From assembly GCA_023460085.1 (NCBI GenBank), contig JAEWRI010000009.1:21526-85525 (forward strand): a DNA stretch of 64,000 nt. Direction: 5' to 3'. The position numbers and the translations under genes are program-made. The notes under the pieces were generated by a model. That model saw only the letters and a list, made by a program, of their open reading frames with translations. It was not told the DNA's origin and searched no databases. How positions within the stretch are numbered: position 1 is the first letter of the stretch; each line of letters starts with the position of its first letter. The stretch comes from Bacillota bacterium (lineage in GTDB: Bacteria > Bacillota > Clostridia > Christensenellales > SZUA-584). Positions 7,437 through 16,576 of this stretch are shown piece after piece.

Positions 7437-8882
7437 CTAAAAGTCCTTTTGGATCAACTGATTGTAATATGCCGCCGCTGGAGAATAATCGGTGACCGGG
7501 TTGCCGGACAACAGCAGCTTCTCAAGCCGCATAAGCCCCGCCAGCGGGCTGATATTGGTGATGCTGTTGTCTTCAAGATACAGCTGCTCCAGATTGACAA
7601 GCCCGGACAACGCGGAGACATTGCTGATAGCGTTGCCATCCAGATAGAGGGTTGTCAGCGAGGTCAGCCCCGAAAGCGCGCTGATATCGCGGATGCTGTT
7701 TCGGGACAACCCCAGTATCGTTAGTTTTTTCAATCCGGAAAGCGCGCCGATGTCCTGTATCCCGTTGTCTCCGAGATACAGCCATGTCAGGTTGGTAAAG
7801 TATTTCAGATCGGAAACGCTTGTAATGCCCGCATCGGTGAGGTCCAGGCCTTCTATGTCCAGCGCCATATCCGTGGTGATGGGCTCGTCGGTAATGGGCA
7901 GCTGCATCCGGATAACAGCCTCCAGCCTGGCATCCGTGAATGTTATGATGCTGGCCGGGTCTACCGACGGTTTATCAAAATCGGCATCCGTCAGTTGATC
8001 ATAGACACCGGCCACCGGACTGTAATCGGCGATCGGATTGCCGCTGAGATACAGTGTGGTCAGCGCGTTGAGATTCTCCAATGCGCTGATGTCGCTGATT
8101 TGATTACCGCTGAGATCCAGAGCCTGTAACTCTGTCAAAGATGCCACGGCGCTGATGTCGCTGATTTGATTATCCCCCAAATACAGACTCAAGAGACTGG
8201 TCATGCCGGACAGCGCGGAGATATCACTAATTCCGTTGCCGGAAAGCCACAGTCCCTCCAACTGTGTCAAACCGGCGAGAACGCCGATGTCACCGAACCC
8301 TGTGTCGTCCAGCTCCAGAATGCTGAGGCTTCTCAGCGCTGCCAGCACGCTGAAATCTTTAATTGGATTGCCGCTGAGGAAAAGCTCCCTCAGGGTTGTC
8401 ATCGCGGCCAGCGGACGGATATCCGCAACCCGGTTCGAAACGCCGCTGAGATCCAGTGAGATTAGCGAGGTAAGCCCTGCCAGCGGACTGATATCCTCAA
8501 TACGGTTGCCGGAGAGGGACAGGGACTCCAGATTTACGAAGTATTCAACTCCCTCCAGACTCGTAATGTCCTTCTGATCCAATTCCAGCATGGTCACGCC
8601 TTTCGCGGCTTCCGAAGAAACACCGCCTTGGATTATGCCCAGCTGTTCGCGTATCGCCGCCTCAAGGTTCGCATCCTCAAATTCGATGCTGTCCGTAGCG
8701 CTCTGCGGCGCGCTTTCCGTATTCTCGGGAGCATTGCTGTCCGCAAGCCAGCCGGGCAGCAGGAATACTGCCACGGCCGCAACTGCCGCTACCGCGACGA
8801 GAACAATATACGGCCATGGCCTGCGATACCACTTTTTACGATGATGCGTCTGAGCGTATGTCTGATACTTCCTGTGTTTCAT
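7437..8882 (-). CDS. Membrane-anchored internalin-like leucine-rich-repeat protein
   Basis: 481 residues from the ATG at 8882. A basic N-terminus is followed by one transmembrane segment (about 24-43), so the rest lies outside the cell. There are two LRR blocks. The first (about 95-290) has repeats of the form L-LSGN-I-DISAL-GLTSL. It begins with a cap containing FEDANLEAAIREQLG. A second cap, FTDARLEAVIRMQLP (about 314-328), opens a second block of SDS22-like repeats. The protein therefore looks like an internal duplication. No LPXTG sorting signal is present, so anchoring is by the N-terminal helix. Function is unknown; such proteins usually bind other proteins or surfaces. Confidence 0.85.
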   Translation of the reverse strand: MKHRKYQTYAQTHHRKKWYRRPWPYIVLVAVAAVAAVAVFLLPGWLADSNAPENTESAPQSATDSIEFEDANLEAAIREQLGIIQGGVSSEAAKGVTMLELDQKDITSLEGVEYFVNLESLSLSGNRIEDISPLAGLTSLISLDLSGVSNRVADIRPLAAMTTLRELFLSGNPIKDFSVLAALRSLSILELDDTGFGDIGVLAGLTQLEGLWLSGNGISDISALSGMTSLLSLYLGDNQISDISAVASLTELQALDLSGNQISDISALENLNALTTLYLSGNPIADYSPVAGVYDQLTDADFDKPSVDPASIITFTDARLEAVIRMQLPITDEPITTDMALDIEGLDLTDAGITSVSDLKYFTNLTWLYLGDNGIQDIGALSGLKKLTILGLSRNSIRDISALSGLTSLTTLYLDGNAISNVSALSGLVNLEQLYLEDNSITNISPLAGLMRLEKLLLSGNPVTDYSPAAAYYNQLIQKDF

Positions 8883-8992
8883 TTCTCCCTCTCCGCCGTC
8901 TCCGCGTGCCGCCGAATCAGCATCTGCTGCAAGCAAAAGCCCGTCCATGTGCCGCCGGTCACTGAAACCCCGACTGCTGTTCCTGCTGTTTG

Positions 8993-9021
8993 ATTATATA
9001 ATGATTGCGATCCCAGTGCAA
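8993..9021 (-). promoter_or_regulatory. Probable promoter of the LRR gene
   Basis: On the minus strand TTGCAC (9016-9021), a 17-base spacer and TATAAT (8993-8998). The leader to the ATG at 8882 is about 105 bases. Confidence 0.5.
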
Positions 9022-9087
9022 ATGGAATCAGCCACTTTCTGGCTGACTGCTGTCGGCTTTATTACCCTGTATGGCCCCGGCTGAAAA

Positions 9088-9115
9088 TGCAAAGGCCGCG
9101 GTGTTCGCCGCGGCC
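9088..9115 (-). terminator. Enolase terminator
   Basis: On the minus strand GGCCGCGG-CGAACA-CCGCGGCC is followed by TTTGCATTTT, about 25 bases after the TAA that ends the enolase frame. Its presence fits a gene that is still organised to be expressed full length. Confidence 0.8.
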
Positions 9116-9138
9116 CTGTATATGCTTCCTTCGCCGGA

Positions 9139-10446
9139 TTACTTCTTCAGGTTAAACCACGCGTCCAGACCCGGATACTGCGCCTGAGAGCCTAGCTCCT
9201 CTTCGATTCGCAGCAGCTGATTGTACTTGGCCACGCGGTCGGTACGGCTGGGAGCGCCGGTCTTGATCTGCCCCGCGTTCATGGCAACCACGATATCCGC
9301 GATGGTCACGTCCTCCGTTTCGCCCGAACGGTGCTAAACGACGGCGGTGTAGCCCGCGCGGTTGGCCATCTGTATGGCGTCCAGCGTCTCGGTCAGCGTG
9401 CCTATCTGGTTCACCTTGATGAGTATGGAATTGCAGACTCCCATGTCGATGCCCTTCTTCAGGCGCTTCGTGTTGGTCACGAACAGGTCGTCGCCCACGA
9501 GCTGAACTTTCTTGCCCACCGCATCGGTCATCATCTTCCAGCCTTCCCAATCCTCTTCCGCAAATCCGTCTTCCAGCGAAATGATCGGATACTTGTCGAT
9601 GAGATTCATCCAGTATTCCACCATCTGTTCGCGCGTCTTCATGATGTCGCTCTTCCAGAAATAGTAGCTGCCTTCCTTGCCCTTCTCCTTGGCTTCCTCA
9701 TACATCTCGGTTGCGGCGGGATCCATGGCAATCCGGAAATCTTTGCCCGGCTCATAACCGGCCTTGTCGATGGCCTCCACGATGAGCTGAAGCGCTTCCT
9801 CGTCCGCCTTCAGGTTGGGCGCGAACCCGCCTTCGTCGCCAACCGCCGTGCTGTACCCCTTGCCCTGCAGCACCTTCTTCAGGTTGTGGAACACCTCGGC
9901 GCTCATGCGCAGGCACTGGCGGAAGCTGTCCGCACCGACCGGCATGATCATGAATTCCTGAATGTTAACACTGTTGTCGGCGTGCTTGCCGCCGTTGAGT
10001 ATGTTCATCATGGGGACGGGCAGCTGCTTCGCATTGGCGCCGCCGATGTATTTATAGAGCGAAACCTCCGACTGAATGGCAGCCGCTTTCGCCACCGCCA
10101 GCGATACGCCGAGGATGGCATTCGCGCCCAGCTTCGCTTTGTTTTCGGTTCCGTCCAGTTCGATCATCGCCGTATCAATCGCCGCCTGATCCAGCGCCCA
10201 CATGCCCTCGATCTCTTCCGCGATGTCCGTATTCACGTTCTCGACCGCCTTCTCGACGCCTTTGCCGAGATACCGTTTCTTATCCCCGTCGCGCAGTTCC
10301 ACCGCTTCAAAAGCGCCGGTGGAAGCGCCGGAAGGTACCGCCGCGCGGCCTACCGCGCCGCCCTCCAGCATAACTTCGACTTCAACCGTGGGATTTCCCC
10401 GGGAGTCCAGTACTTCGCGGCCGATGATTTCCTCAATTGTAAACAT
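9139..10446 (-). pseudogene. eno: Enolase, interrupted by an in-frame TAG at codon 371
   Basis: A 436-codon frame from the ATG at 10446 (AAGGAG upstream) to a TAA at 9139-9141. It matches enolase (2-phosphoglycerate to phosphoenolpyruvate) from REVLDSRGNPTVEVEV through VGDEGGFAPNL and SLEDGFAEEDW to a C-terminus typical of the family (KYNQLLRIEEELG). Codon 371 (9334-9336) is TAG. The family has Ser here, in VVSHRSGETED, the active-site loop with the catalytic His and Arg. A single C-to-A change from TCG would explain it. Everything after the stop is intact and in frame, so the mutation is recent, read through, or a sequencing/assembly error. Truncation would remove the catalytic loop and about 65 residues. 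No second enolase is in the window. Confidence 0.85.
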
Positions 10447-10784
10447 ATCTGCATCTCCTTTTAATAGATTTAGGTTTCTCAAAGCGGGGAGCGGATATAA
10501 TGCCCCCGGAGGTGCCAACGCACACCTTTCTCTATTATATCCATAACGCGCGGTAAAGCAAACGAAATCTGCGGCGTTCATATAAAAGCCGACACTCGCA
10601 CCGCGTTGGCGTTAACCAAATAGTATACGCAAAAAGCCAGAAAAATATACATGCTGTACGGGTGTTTTTTCGGGGTATCGGCAAATTTTCCTCTTGCGTA
10701 CCGCATGAAGCGACAACGTTTTGAAATTGCCTCTGCTTATAATGAAAGCCAACCCGCATCTACAATCGCACTGGAGGGATATCC
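10447..10784. other. Intergenic region between divergent eno and spoIIE
   Basis: 338 bases without a gene. It holds the probable eno promoter near its left end and upstream sequence of spoIIE at the right. I see no convincing ORF or RNA gene. An AGCGACAA at about 10709-10716 resembles a Spo0A box (TTCGACAA) at six of eight positions, too weak to call alone. Confidence 0.5.
10534..10561 (-). promoter_or_regulatory. Probable eno promoter
   Basis: On the minus strand TTGCTT (10556-10561), a 16-base spacer and TATAAT (10534-10539), giving a leader of about 80 bases to the ATG at 10446. Confidence 0.45.
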
Positions 10785-13079
10785 GTGTCCATCGAAGCCG
10801 CATCGCTGCATAAACCCTTGCCCAAGCTGTCCAAAAGGCTCATCTTCATCGTTTCTTTCTTCGCTGCCGGCTTCCTGCTGGGACGTATACAGCTGGTACT
10901 GTCCATCAGTCCCTTTGGTCCTGCGTTTGTCGCAGCGTGCTTTCTGGCAAAGCGGCCCGAGTCGCTGCCTGCAGCCGCCGGCGTGATGCTGGGAGCGCTG
11001 TTGAATCCTTCCGGAGCACTCTATGTCGTCACCGTGACGCTTGTCGTGTGCGTCGTGCTGCTTATCGTTCGCAAACGCGTGCGGCGCTGGATGGCACTGA
11101 TGGGCATCGCAAGCGCCTACGCCATTGGCGCGGCGATATTCCGCACGGAAACCCTCTCTGTTTTTTTCGCCACTGTATTGGAGTGCCTGCTGTCGATGGT
11201 CCTCGTTTATGTGCTGCACACCATACTTCAAATCCTGTTCGTACACAAGAAGCGCGCGGTGTTTTCCGCGGAGGAAACCATCTGCCTGGCGCTGGGCGCG
11301 CTCACCCTCGTATGCATGCTGGGGCCTGTTTCCATCGAGGGTGTTATCGTCGCCAGTATCGTGGCGGAGCTCTTCGTGCTGTTCGCGGCGTATACCGGCG
11401 GGGCGGCACTGGGCGCGGGCGTCGGCCTGTCGCTCGGCATCGCGCTGTGCCTCAGCATTTCCGCAGACGTCACGATGGTGGGCATGCTGGGTATTTCAGG
11501 GATGATCGCGGGCACAATACGCCGACTCCGCCGGGCGGGCTCAGCGCTGGCCTTCCTATTTACATGCCTGCTGTTTGCGCTCGCGTTCTATACCCCTCCC
11601 GAACGGTATCTGCGCCTGATTGAAACCGCCGCCGCGTGCATCGTGGTGCTTGCACTGCCCAAACACCTGTTTACTTTCGCGGGGAAATACTTCGACGCCC
11701 AGACCCGCCGGGAATTCGACAACCGGCTGCACGAACGACGCTTCCGCGAACTGACCGTGGAGCGGCTGCGCGAAGTCTCCGCCGTATTCGCGCAGACCGG
11801 AGAGATGTTCTCGGACGACGCCGCGGGTAAATCCGCCCCTGCCGATATCTCCGGCGTGCTTTCGGCCGTTGCGGAGGGTGCCTGCAAGGACTGCGTGTTC
11901 CGCAAGAGCTGCTGGGACAAGGACTTCCTCGGCACATACCGCGTATTTCATCGGCTGTTTGCCGCTTACGAAAAGAAGAACGCGCTCTGTACCGCCGACG
12001 TGGACACTGCTTTTGCAAAGAAATGCTTCAATCTTCAGGGCGTTCTGGGCACGGCGGAGAGCATGTTCGGTGCTTATCTGCTGAACATGCAATGGAAACG
12101 CAAGGTGGAAGCCTCGCGCACCATTACGGGGCAGCAGCTCAAGGGCGTTGCCAAGGTTGTCTGTGATATCGGCAAGGAAATGGATACCGGCTTCGCTTTT
12201 CTCGAAAATGTGGAAGAAAAGGTGGCGGCTTCGCTGGACGCCGCGGGCATCCGCGTACGCGAGGTGTGCGCAGAAAGCGCGGGAGGCGGCCTCGTCGTGG
12301 GCCTGAAGGTGAGCGGGTGCAAGCTGCCGCAAGACTGCCGCCGCAGCGTAGAGCGCGCCGTCAGCGCGGCCTGCGGCGTGCGCATGGAAAGGCTGGAGCA
12401 GCACGGCTGCGGTACGCAAAAGAGCTGTACACTGCGTCTTGCGCAGGCGCACAAGTACGGCGTGCTTACGGGCGTCGCGCAGGCTTCCAAGGGCGAGGTG
12501 TCGGGCGACAGCCACTCCTTTCAGGGGCTCAAGGACGGGCGGTATATGCTGATGCTCAGCGATGGCATGGGCAGCGGAGAAGCCGCGCGCCGCGAAAGCA
12601 CCGCGACGGTATCGCTGACCGAGAATTTCTTTCAGGCAGGCTTCGACGACGGGGTGGTGTTCGACACCATCAACCGCCTGCTGCTGCTGAAGGGCGACGA
12701 GGACATGTTCTCTACCGTCGATCTCTGCATGCTCGATTTGAAGTCCGGCGAAGCGGTGTTCACCAAAATCGGTGCGGAGTGCTCCTACATATTCGCGGGC
12801 GGAGAGGTTCATACCGTCAGGCCCGGTTCCCCGCCGCTCGGCATCATCGACGAGATACGCCCCGTCAGCACGCGCCTGCAGCTCTGCGAAAGCGACATGA
12901 TCGTGATGGTCAGCGACGGCATCTCCTCCGCCATCGGCTCCGACCCTGCGAAGTGGTTCAACGACATCCCCAAGGAAAATGCGCAGGAAAGCGCCGACGC
13001 CATACTGGCCAAAGCGCTGGGCAGCGCGCTTCCCGCCGACGATATGACCGTGATGGTCAGCCGCATCATCACGGGATAG
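10785..13079 (+). CDS. spoIIE: Stage II sporulation protein E (serine phosphatase)
   Basis: 764 residues, GTG start behind GGAGGGATATCC. The first ~300 residues form about ten hydrophobic helices. A cytoplasmic middle region follows, with a KDCVFRKSCW cysteine pair typical of SpoIIE. The C-terminal PP2C-type phosphatase domain has LSDGMGSGEAA (about 590-600), DLCMLDLKSGEAVFTKIG and VMVSDGISSAI metal-site motifs. In Bacillus SpoIIE dephosphorylates the anti-anti-sigma factor SpoIIAA to switch on sigma-F in the forespore and also acts at the polar septum. A full-length SpoIIE is a strong marker of an endospore-forming lineage. It stands alone here, with no spoIIA or tilS/hpt neighbours. Confidence 0.93.
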   Translation: MSIEAASLHKPLPKLSKRLIFIVSFFAAGFLLGRIQLVLSISPFGPAFVAACFLAKRPESLPAAAGVMLGALLNPSGALYVVTVTLVVCVVLLIVRKRVRRWMALMGIASAYAIGAAIFRTETLSVFFATVLECLLSMVLVYVLHTILQILFVHKKRAVFSAEETICLALGALTLVCMLGPVSIEGVIVASIVAELFVLFAAYTGGAALGAGVGLSLGIALCLSISADVTMVGMLGISGMIAGTIRRLRRAGSALAFLFTCLLFALAFYTPPERYLRLIETAAACIVVLALPKHLFTFAGKYFDAQTRREFDNRLHERRFRELTVERLREVSAVFAQTGEMFSDDAAGKSAPADISGVLSAVAEGACKDCVFRKSCWDKDFLGTYRVFHRLFAAYEKKNALCTADVDTAFAKKCFNLQGVLGTAESMFGAYLLNMQWKRKVEASRTITGQQLKGVAKVVCDIGKEMDTGFAFLENVEEKVAASLDAAGIRVREVCAESAGGGLVVGLKVSGCKLPQDCRRSVERAVSAACGVRMERLEQHGCGTQKSCTLRLAQAHKYGVLTGVAQASKGEVSGDSHSFQGLKDGRYMLMLSDGMGSGEAARRESTATVSLTENFFQAGFDDGVVFDTINRLLLLKGDEDMFSTVDLCMLDLKSGEAVFTKIGAECSYIFAGGEVHTVRPGSPPLGIIDEIRPVSTRLQLCESDMIVMVSDGISSAIGSDPAKWFNDIPKENAQESADAILAKALGSALPADDMTVMVSRIITG

Positions 13080-13259
13080 CGAAATTCATATCCCAATATC
13101 CCCGGAATTTACTGTGCTGCTTTCAGCACTCCCCCGTATCACACAGACAGAGGGCTACCCCTCGTTTTCAACCAGCCGTGTTTAGTGGTACCTTCAGCGT
13201 GGCTGACGGTGCGCTCCCTAATTATCTACATATTTACCCATTATATTCATATTAATTGA

Positions 13260-13286
13260 AGGAATATCCGTTGTTTCTGTTGAAGT
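13260..13286 (+). promoter_or_regulatory. Candidate sigma-H-type promoter before the SpoIID-like gene
   Basis: AGGAATAT (13260-13267), a 12-base spacer and TTGAAGT (13280-13286) resemble the sigma-H pattern AGGAWWW and RNNGAAT. It lies about 70 bases before the TTG start. The surrounding region 13080-13353 is AT-rich and carries no other feature I can support. Confidence 0.35.
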
Positions 13287-13353
13287 AGGTGCGGGTATAT
13301 AAATATATGTGTAATTATGGGCATCTTTTTGTTTTTGTGAGGTGAGTCATTCT

Positions 13354-16251
13354 TTGAAACCCCCGGTAAAAAAACCGTTGAGACGTACGCTGGCGGTATT
13401 GCTTTCCGCGGCGCTTCTCGCAACCTGCATCGCCATCGTCTCCAATGAAACATCCAGCGCGGTGGATTATTCCGTCATCCGCGTCAAGCTGTCCGTCGGC
13501 TCTCCCACGTCGTTCAGTTTTTCTTTGTCGGGCAACTACAGCATCGAGGAGTATCCCTCGCTGAATTTGTCCGGAGGAAGTTATACCGTCAAGCTCGAAA
13601 GCGGAGCCCTCAAGCTTTACAGCGGCTCTTCGCTGCTTTACAGCGCGACAAAGCTCAAGATCGTGGAGCGCACACCCCCCTCCGGCGGCGTTAACCTTGC
13701 TTCAATTAAAACAACCACATACGGTACCCACGACTATCGCGGGGATATCCAGTTCATCATCAGCAGCGGCGCGATAGCCGTCGTCAATTACGTCTATCTG
13801 GAATACTATCTCTACGGCGTCGTGCCGCACGAGATGAGCAATACATGGCCTGCTGACGCGCTGAAAGCGCAGGCGGTGGCAGCGCGCACCTATGCCGTCC
13901 GCTATATCACCGGTACGGGTACCTATGATGTGGTCGATACCGCGTCCAACCAGGTGTACAAAGGGTACTCCGCCAGCTACGACAACGCCATTGCAGCGGT
14001 GGACGCCACCGCCAAACAGGTGCTGATGAGTAACGGAAAGCTGGTGCAGGCATACTTCTCCGCGTCCAACGGCGGCTATACGGAGATCCCCCAGCATGTA
14101 TGGTCGGCCAGCGCCGCGCTGCAACCGTACCACGTGATTCAGGAGGATCCGTATGACGTACAGAACACCTGGAGCGAGCAAGAGGTGCTCATCTTTCCCA
14201 AAACCATTTCCAGCAGCAGTTCCATTGACTATCAGTATATGAGCAGCGGTTCCATGGTAAAGGGAACCGGGAACCAGAGCGCCAGCGCAACCATGTACTT
14301 TAAAATTTCCGCGCTGTCCGCCGTGGCCGCCAAAGGGTATACAGCCTCCGTCTCAGGGGATATTGAGATCGCCGGGTTCGACAAAATCGTAGCGCATACC
14401 TGGGAGGACCAGCACGACATTGCCGATTACAACGGCAACAATGCCTGCGTCTGCTTTGAAAAAGCGGATGTCACGATGCGCGTCTATGCGTCGCGCCCGG
14501 CAACCGAGCAGGAGCGCAACGATACCGGCGCGGATACCGTGCGCGAGCAGGTTACCGTCACATTTACCATCGATCTGCACGTGCTGGACGGTACAAGCAG
14601 CCAATACCGTGCCTTCTCCAATTCCAGCCTGCGGCTGTTTGTCGTAACCGAAACGTCCACCGGATGGAACATTTACCACAGACGCTACGGTCATGGCGTG
14701 GGCCTCAGCCAGCGCGGAGCTCAGACCCGCGCTAAAAGCGGACAAACCTGGAAACAGATACTCAGCTTCTATTATCCATCTGCCACGCTGGAAACATTGA
14801 ATATCTCTGCACCCGTGCCGCAGGCTCCGGTGCAAGACAACACCAACGCGGTCATCGTGAACTGCACCACCGGCGTCAACGTGCGCAGCACCCCCGACAC
14901 CTCCCGTGCTGCTATCGGCATGGCGCTGCTGGGCGCGCGCATCACCGTTACACAGCCCTATATCAATGCGGAATGGCATCAGATTGACTTCGGCGGCGTA
15001 CAGGCGTATATCAACGCGTATTACGTGAAGCTGGATGCCCCTTCCCCCACATCCGCCGTAACTCCTGTCGTGACGCCCACCGCCACGCCCACCGTAACGC
15101 CTGTGTTAACGCCCACCGCCACTCCCACCGCGACACCTGCCTCTACTCCCACCGCGACGCCTACGGCGGCAGCCACCGCAAAGCCTACGGCAACCGCCAC
15201 CGCTGCGGTATCGCCCACAGCAACGGCTGCTTCACCCGTCATTGCCGCCACCGGTACGGTCACCACATCCACGCTGAATGTGCGCAGCGGACCGGGCACT
15301 TCCTATACGAAGCTGGGTACGCTCACAAAAAATGCGGCCGTCAGTATTGTGACGCCCGGAAGCGCGGGCGGCTGGCATAAAATCTGGTACAACAACCGCG
15401 AGGCGTACGTCTACGCAAGCTATGTGAAAATAACAACGCCTGTCATCGCGGCCACGGGTACGGTCACGTCATCCACGCTGAATGTGCGCAGCGGGCCGGG
15501 TACTTCTTATACAAGCCTCGGCAAGCTCTCCAAGGGTGCATCGGTAAGCATCATCAGCGCGGGCGGCGCGGGCGGCTGGCACAAGATCTGGTACAACAGC
15601 CGCGAAGCCTATGTTTATGCGGATTACGTAAAAACGGCGGTTGCTGTGGAATGCACTGGCGTGGTGACCTCCTCGGTACTCAACGTGCGCAGCGGGCCGG
15701 GTACGTCTTATTCCAAGCTCGGGTCTCTCTCGAAGGGCGCGACCATTGAAGTGATACAGCGGAACGCCTCGGGCCAGTGGCACAAGATCCGGTACAACGG
15801 CGCGGAGGCCTACGTCCACGCTGATTACGTCAAGCTCTCCGGAGGATATACCCAGACGGATACCACCCCGACTGCTGCTGTATACGCGACGGTAAACGCC
15901 AACCGTCTGAACCTCCGTAAAACCGATTCCATGGACGGCACGGTTATCACAACACTTACACGCAACACCGTCGTACAAGTACTGGAGCAGGGCGGAACCT
16001 GGATGAAAGTACGCTATTCAGGCGTTGACGGATACGTGTACGCGTCCTATATGCAGCTATCCGGTGCCACCTATGCCAAGGTGACATGCAGCACGCTCAA
16101 TGTCCGCAGCGGCGCTTCCACATCGTCATCCGTTTTGGGGATGCTGAAAAAAGGCGAAGTTGTGCAGGTAATCGAAAAGGGCAGCACTTGGCATAAGATA
16201 TTGTACCAATCGGTTACAGCGTATGTTTATGCGGCATACATTGCCTTTTGA
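13354..16251 (+). CDS. SpoIID/LytB-domain protein with six SH3 repeats
   Basis: 965 residues from a TTG at 13354, which has GAGGTGAG 6 bases upstream; the in-frame GTG at 13342 lies inside that site. A signal/anchor helix (about 10-28) precedes a SpoIID domain. Its key segment is VVPHEMSNTWPADALKAQAV (glycan-strand-cleaving glutamate region), and it closes with RYGHGVGLSQRGA. SpoIID-type enzymes are lytic transglycosylases acting on denuded peptidoglycan. One bacterial SH3 domain follows, then a Thr-Pro-rich linker (15037-15234) and five more SH3 domains. Canonical SpoIID is about 340 residues, so this is a large multidomain relative (LytB-like). Whether it acts in engulfment or in vegetative wall remodelling is open. 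Confidence 0.85.
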   Translation: MKPPVKKPLRRTLAVLLSAALLATCIAIVSNETSSAVDYSVIRVKLSVGSPTSFSFSLSGNYSIEEYPSLNLSGGSYTVKLESGALKLYSGSSLLYSATKLKIVERTPPSGGVNLASIKTTTYGTHDYRGDIQFIISSGAIAVVNYVYLEYYLYGVVPHEMSNTWPADALKAQAVAARTYAVRYITGTGTYDVVDTASNQVYKGYSASYDNAIAAVDATAKQVLMSNGKLVQAYFSASNGGYTEIPQHVWSASAALQPYHVIQEDPYDVQNTWSEQEVLIFPKTISSSSSIDYQYMSSGSMVKGTGNQSASATMYFKISALSAVAAKGYTASVSGDIEIAGFDKIVAHTWEDQHDIADYNGNNACVCFEKADVTMRVYASRPATEQERNDTGADTVREQVTVTFTIDLHVLDGTSSQYRAFSNSSLRLFVVTETSTGWNIYHRRYGHGVGLSQRGAQTRAKSGQTWKQILSFYYPSATLETLNISAPVPQAPVQDNTNAVIVNCTTGVNVRSTPDTSRAAIGMALLGARITVTQPYINAEWHQIDFGGVQAYINAYYVKLDAPSPTSAVTPVVTPTATPTVTPVLTPTATPTATPASTPTATPTAAATAKPTATATAAVSPTATAASPVIAATGTVTTSTLNVRSGPGTSYTKLGTLTKNAAVSIVTPGSAGGWHKIWYNNREAYVYASYVKITTPVIAATGTVTSSTLNVRSGPGTSYTSLGKLSKGASVSIISAGGAGGWHKIWYNSREAYVYADYVKTAVAVECTGVVTSSVLNVRSGPGTSYSKLGSLSKGATIEVIQRNASGQWHKIRYNGAEAYVHADYVKLSGGYTQTDTTPTAAVYATVNANRLNLRKTDSMDGTVITTLTRNTVVQVLEQGGTWMKVRYSGVDGYVYASYMQLSGATYAKVTCSTLNVRSGASTSSSVLGMLKKGEVVQVIEKGSTWHKILYQSVTAYVYAAYIAF
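15241..15840 (+). repeat. Three near-identical SH3 modules
   Basis: Three consecutive copies of about 195 bases encode modules with ATGTVT-STLNVRSGPGTSY, GGWHKIWYN and EAYVYA-YVK. Copies one and two are almost identical at the protein level, and copy three is slightly diverged. Two further SH3 domains (about 15880-16250) are clearly more diverged, which suggests recent local duplication of the first three. Confidence 0.8.
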
Positions 16252-16435
16252 AAGGGCTTTCCGCACAGGAGATCCCTTTTATACGAAGCCGCGGCGCTTT
16301 TCCGCCAAGAGAAACCCTGTTTCGTTTCCAGATGCATCCGCTTGCCGAAGGCTGCTTTACCACATAATACCCCCTGCGTTTCTCATCACCCAGATATGGT
16401 ATCCGAATATACATTCCATATGCCTGTTCCCAAGA

Positions 16436-16482
16436 GTTATCCACCGTTTTTCGCAGGTTATCCACCGTCAATGGTGGATAAC
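16436..16482. repeat. Cluster of three GTTATCCACC sites (DnaA-box-like), two forming a perfect hairpin
   Basis: GTTATCCACC occurs at 16436-16445 and 16457-16466 (21 bases apart, two helical turns). Its exact reverse complement is at 16473-16482, 6 bases after the second copy. The core TTATCCAC matches the DnaA box TTATNCACA except at the last base. Genes on both sides converge here, so the array is not a promoter operator for either. Confidence 0.6.
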
Positions 16483-16540
16483 TCTGCATTTCAGGCAGTA
16501 TATTTATACATTAGTATACATACCGAAACATAATATAAGA

Positions 16541-16560
16541 GGCGGCACACCCGTGCCACC
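16541..16560 (-). terminator. Terminator of the ABC transporter operon
   Basis: On the minus strand GGTGGCAC-GGGT-GTGCCGCC (one G-U type mismatch) is followed by TCTTATATTATGTTT. It is about 17 bases beyond the ATPase stop. Confidence 0.7.
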
Positions 16561-16576
16561 TCCCGCAATTTCGCTT

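Larger units (their letters stand above)
16252..16576. other. Convergent intergenic region with no gene
   Basis: 325 bases between the SpoIID-like gene and the ABC ATPase, which point toward each other. It contains the GTTATCCACC cluster (16436-16482), an AT-rich stretch and the ABC operon terminator. No ORF here is supported. Confidence 0.6.

Noticed and set aside
9139..10446. Genome-wide TAG reassignment as the reason for the enolase stop
   Set aside because: A large share of the genes in the window use TAG as their normal stop with intact domain ends, so general reassignment is not supported. Site-specific read-through remains possible.
10720..10743. TTGAAA and TATAAT upstream of spoIIE as a sigma-A promoter
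   Set aside because: The spacer is only 11 bases. The TATAAT may be used with an activator, but the pair is not a normal promoter.
11556..12812. 418-codon minus-strand frame over spoIIE
   Set aside because: Shadow of spoIIE, with no domain or start signal.
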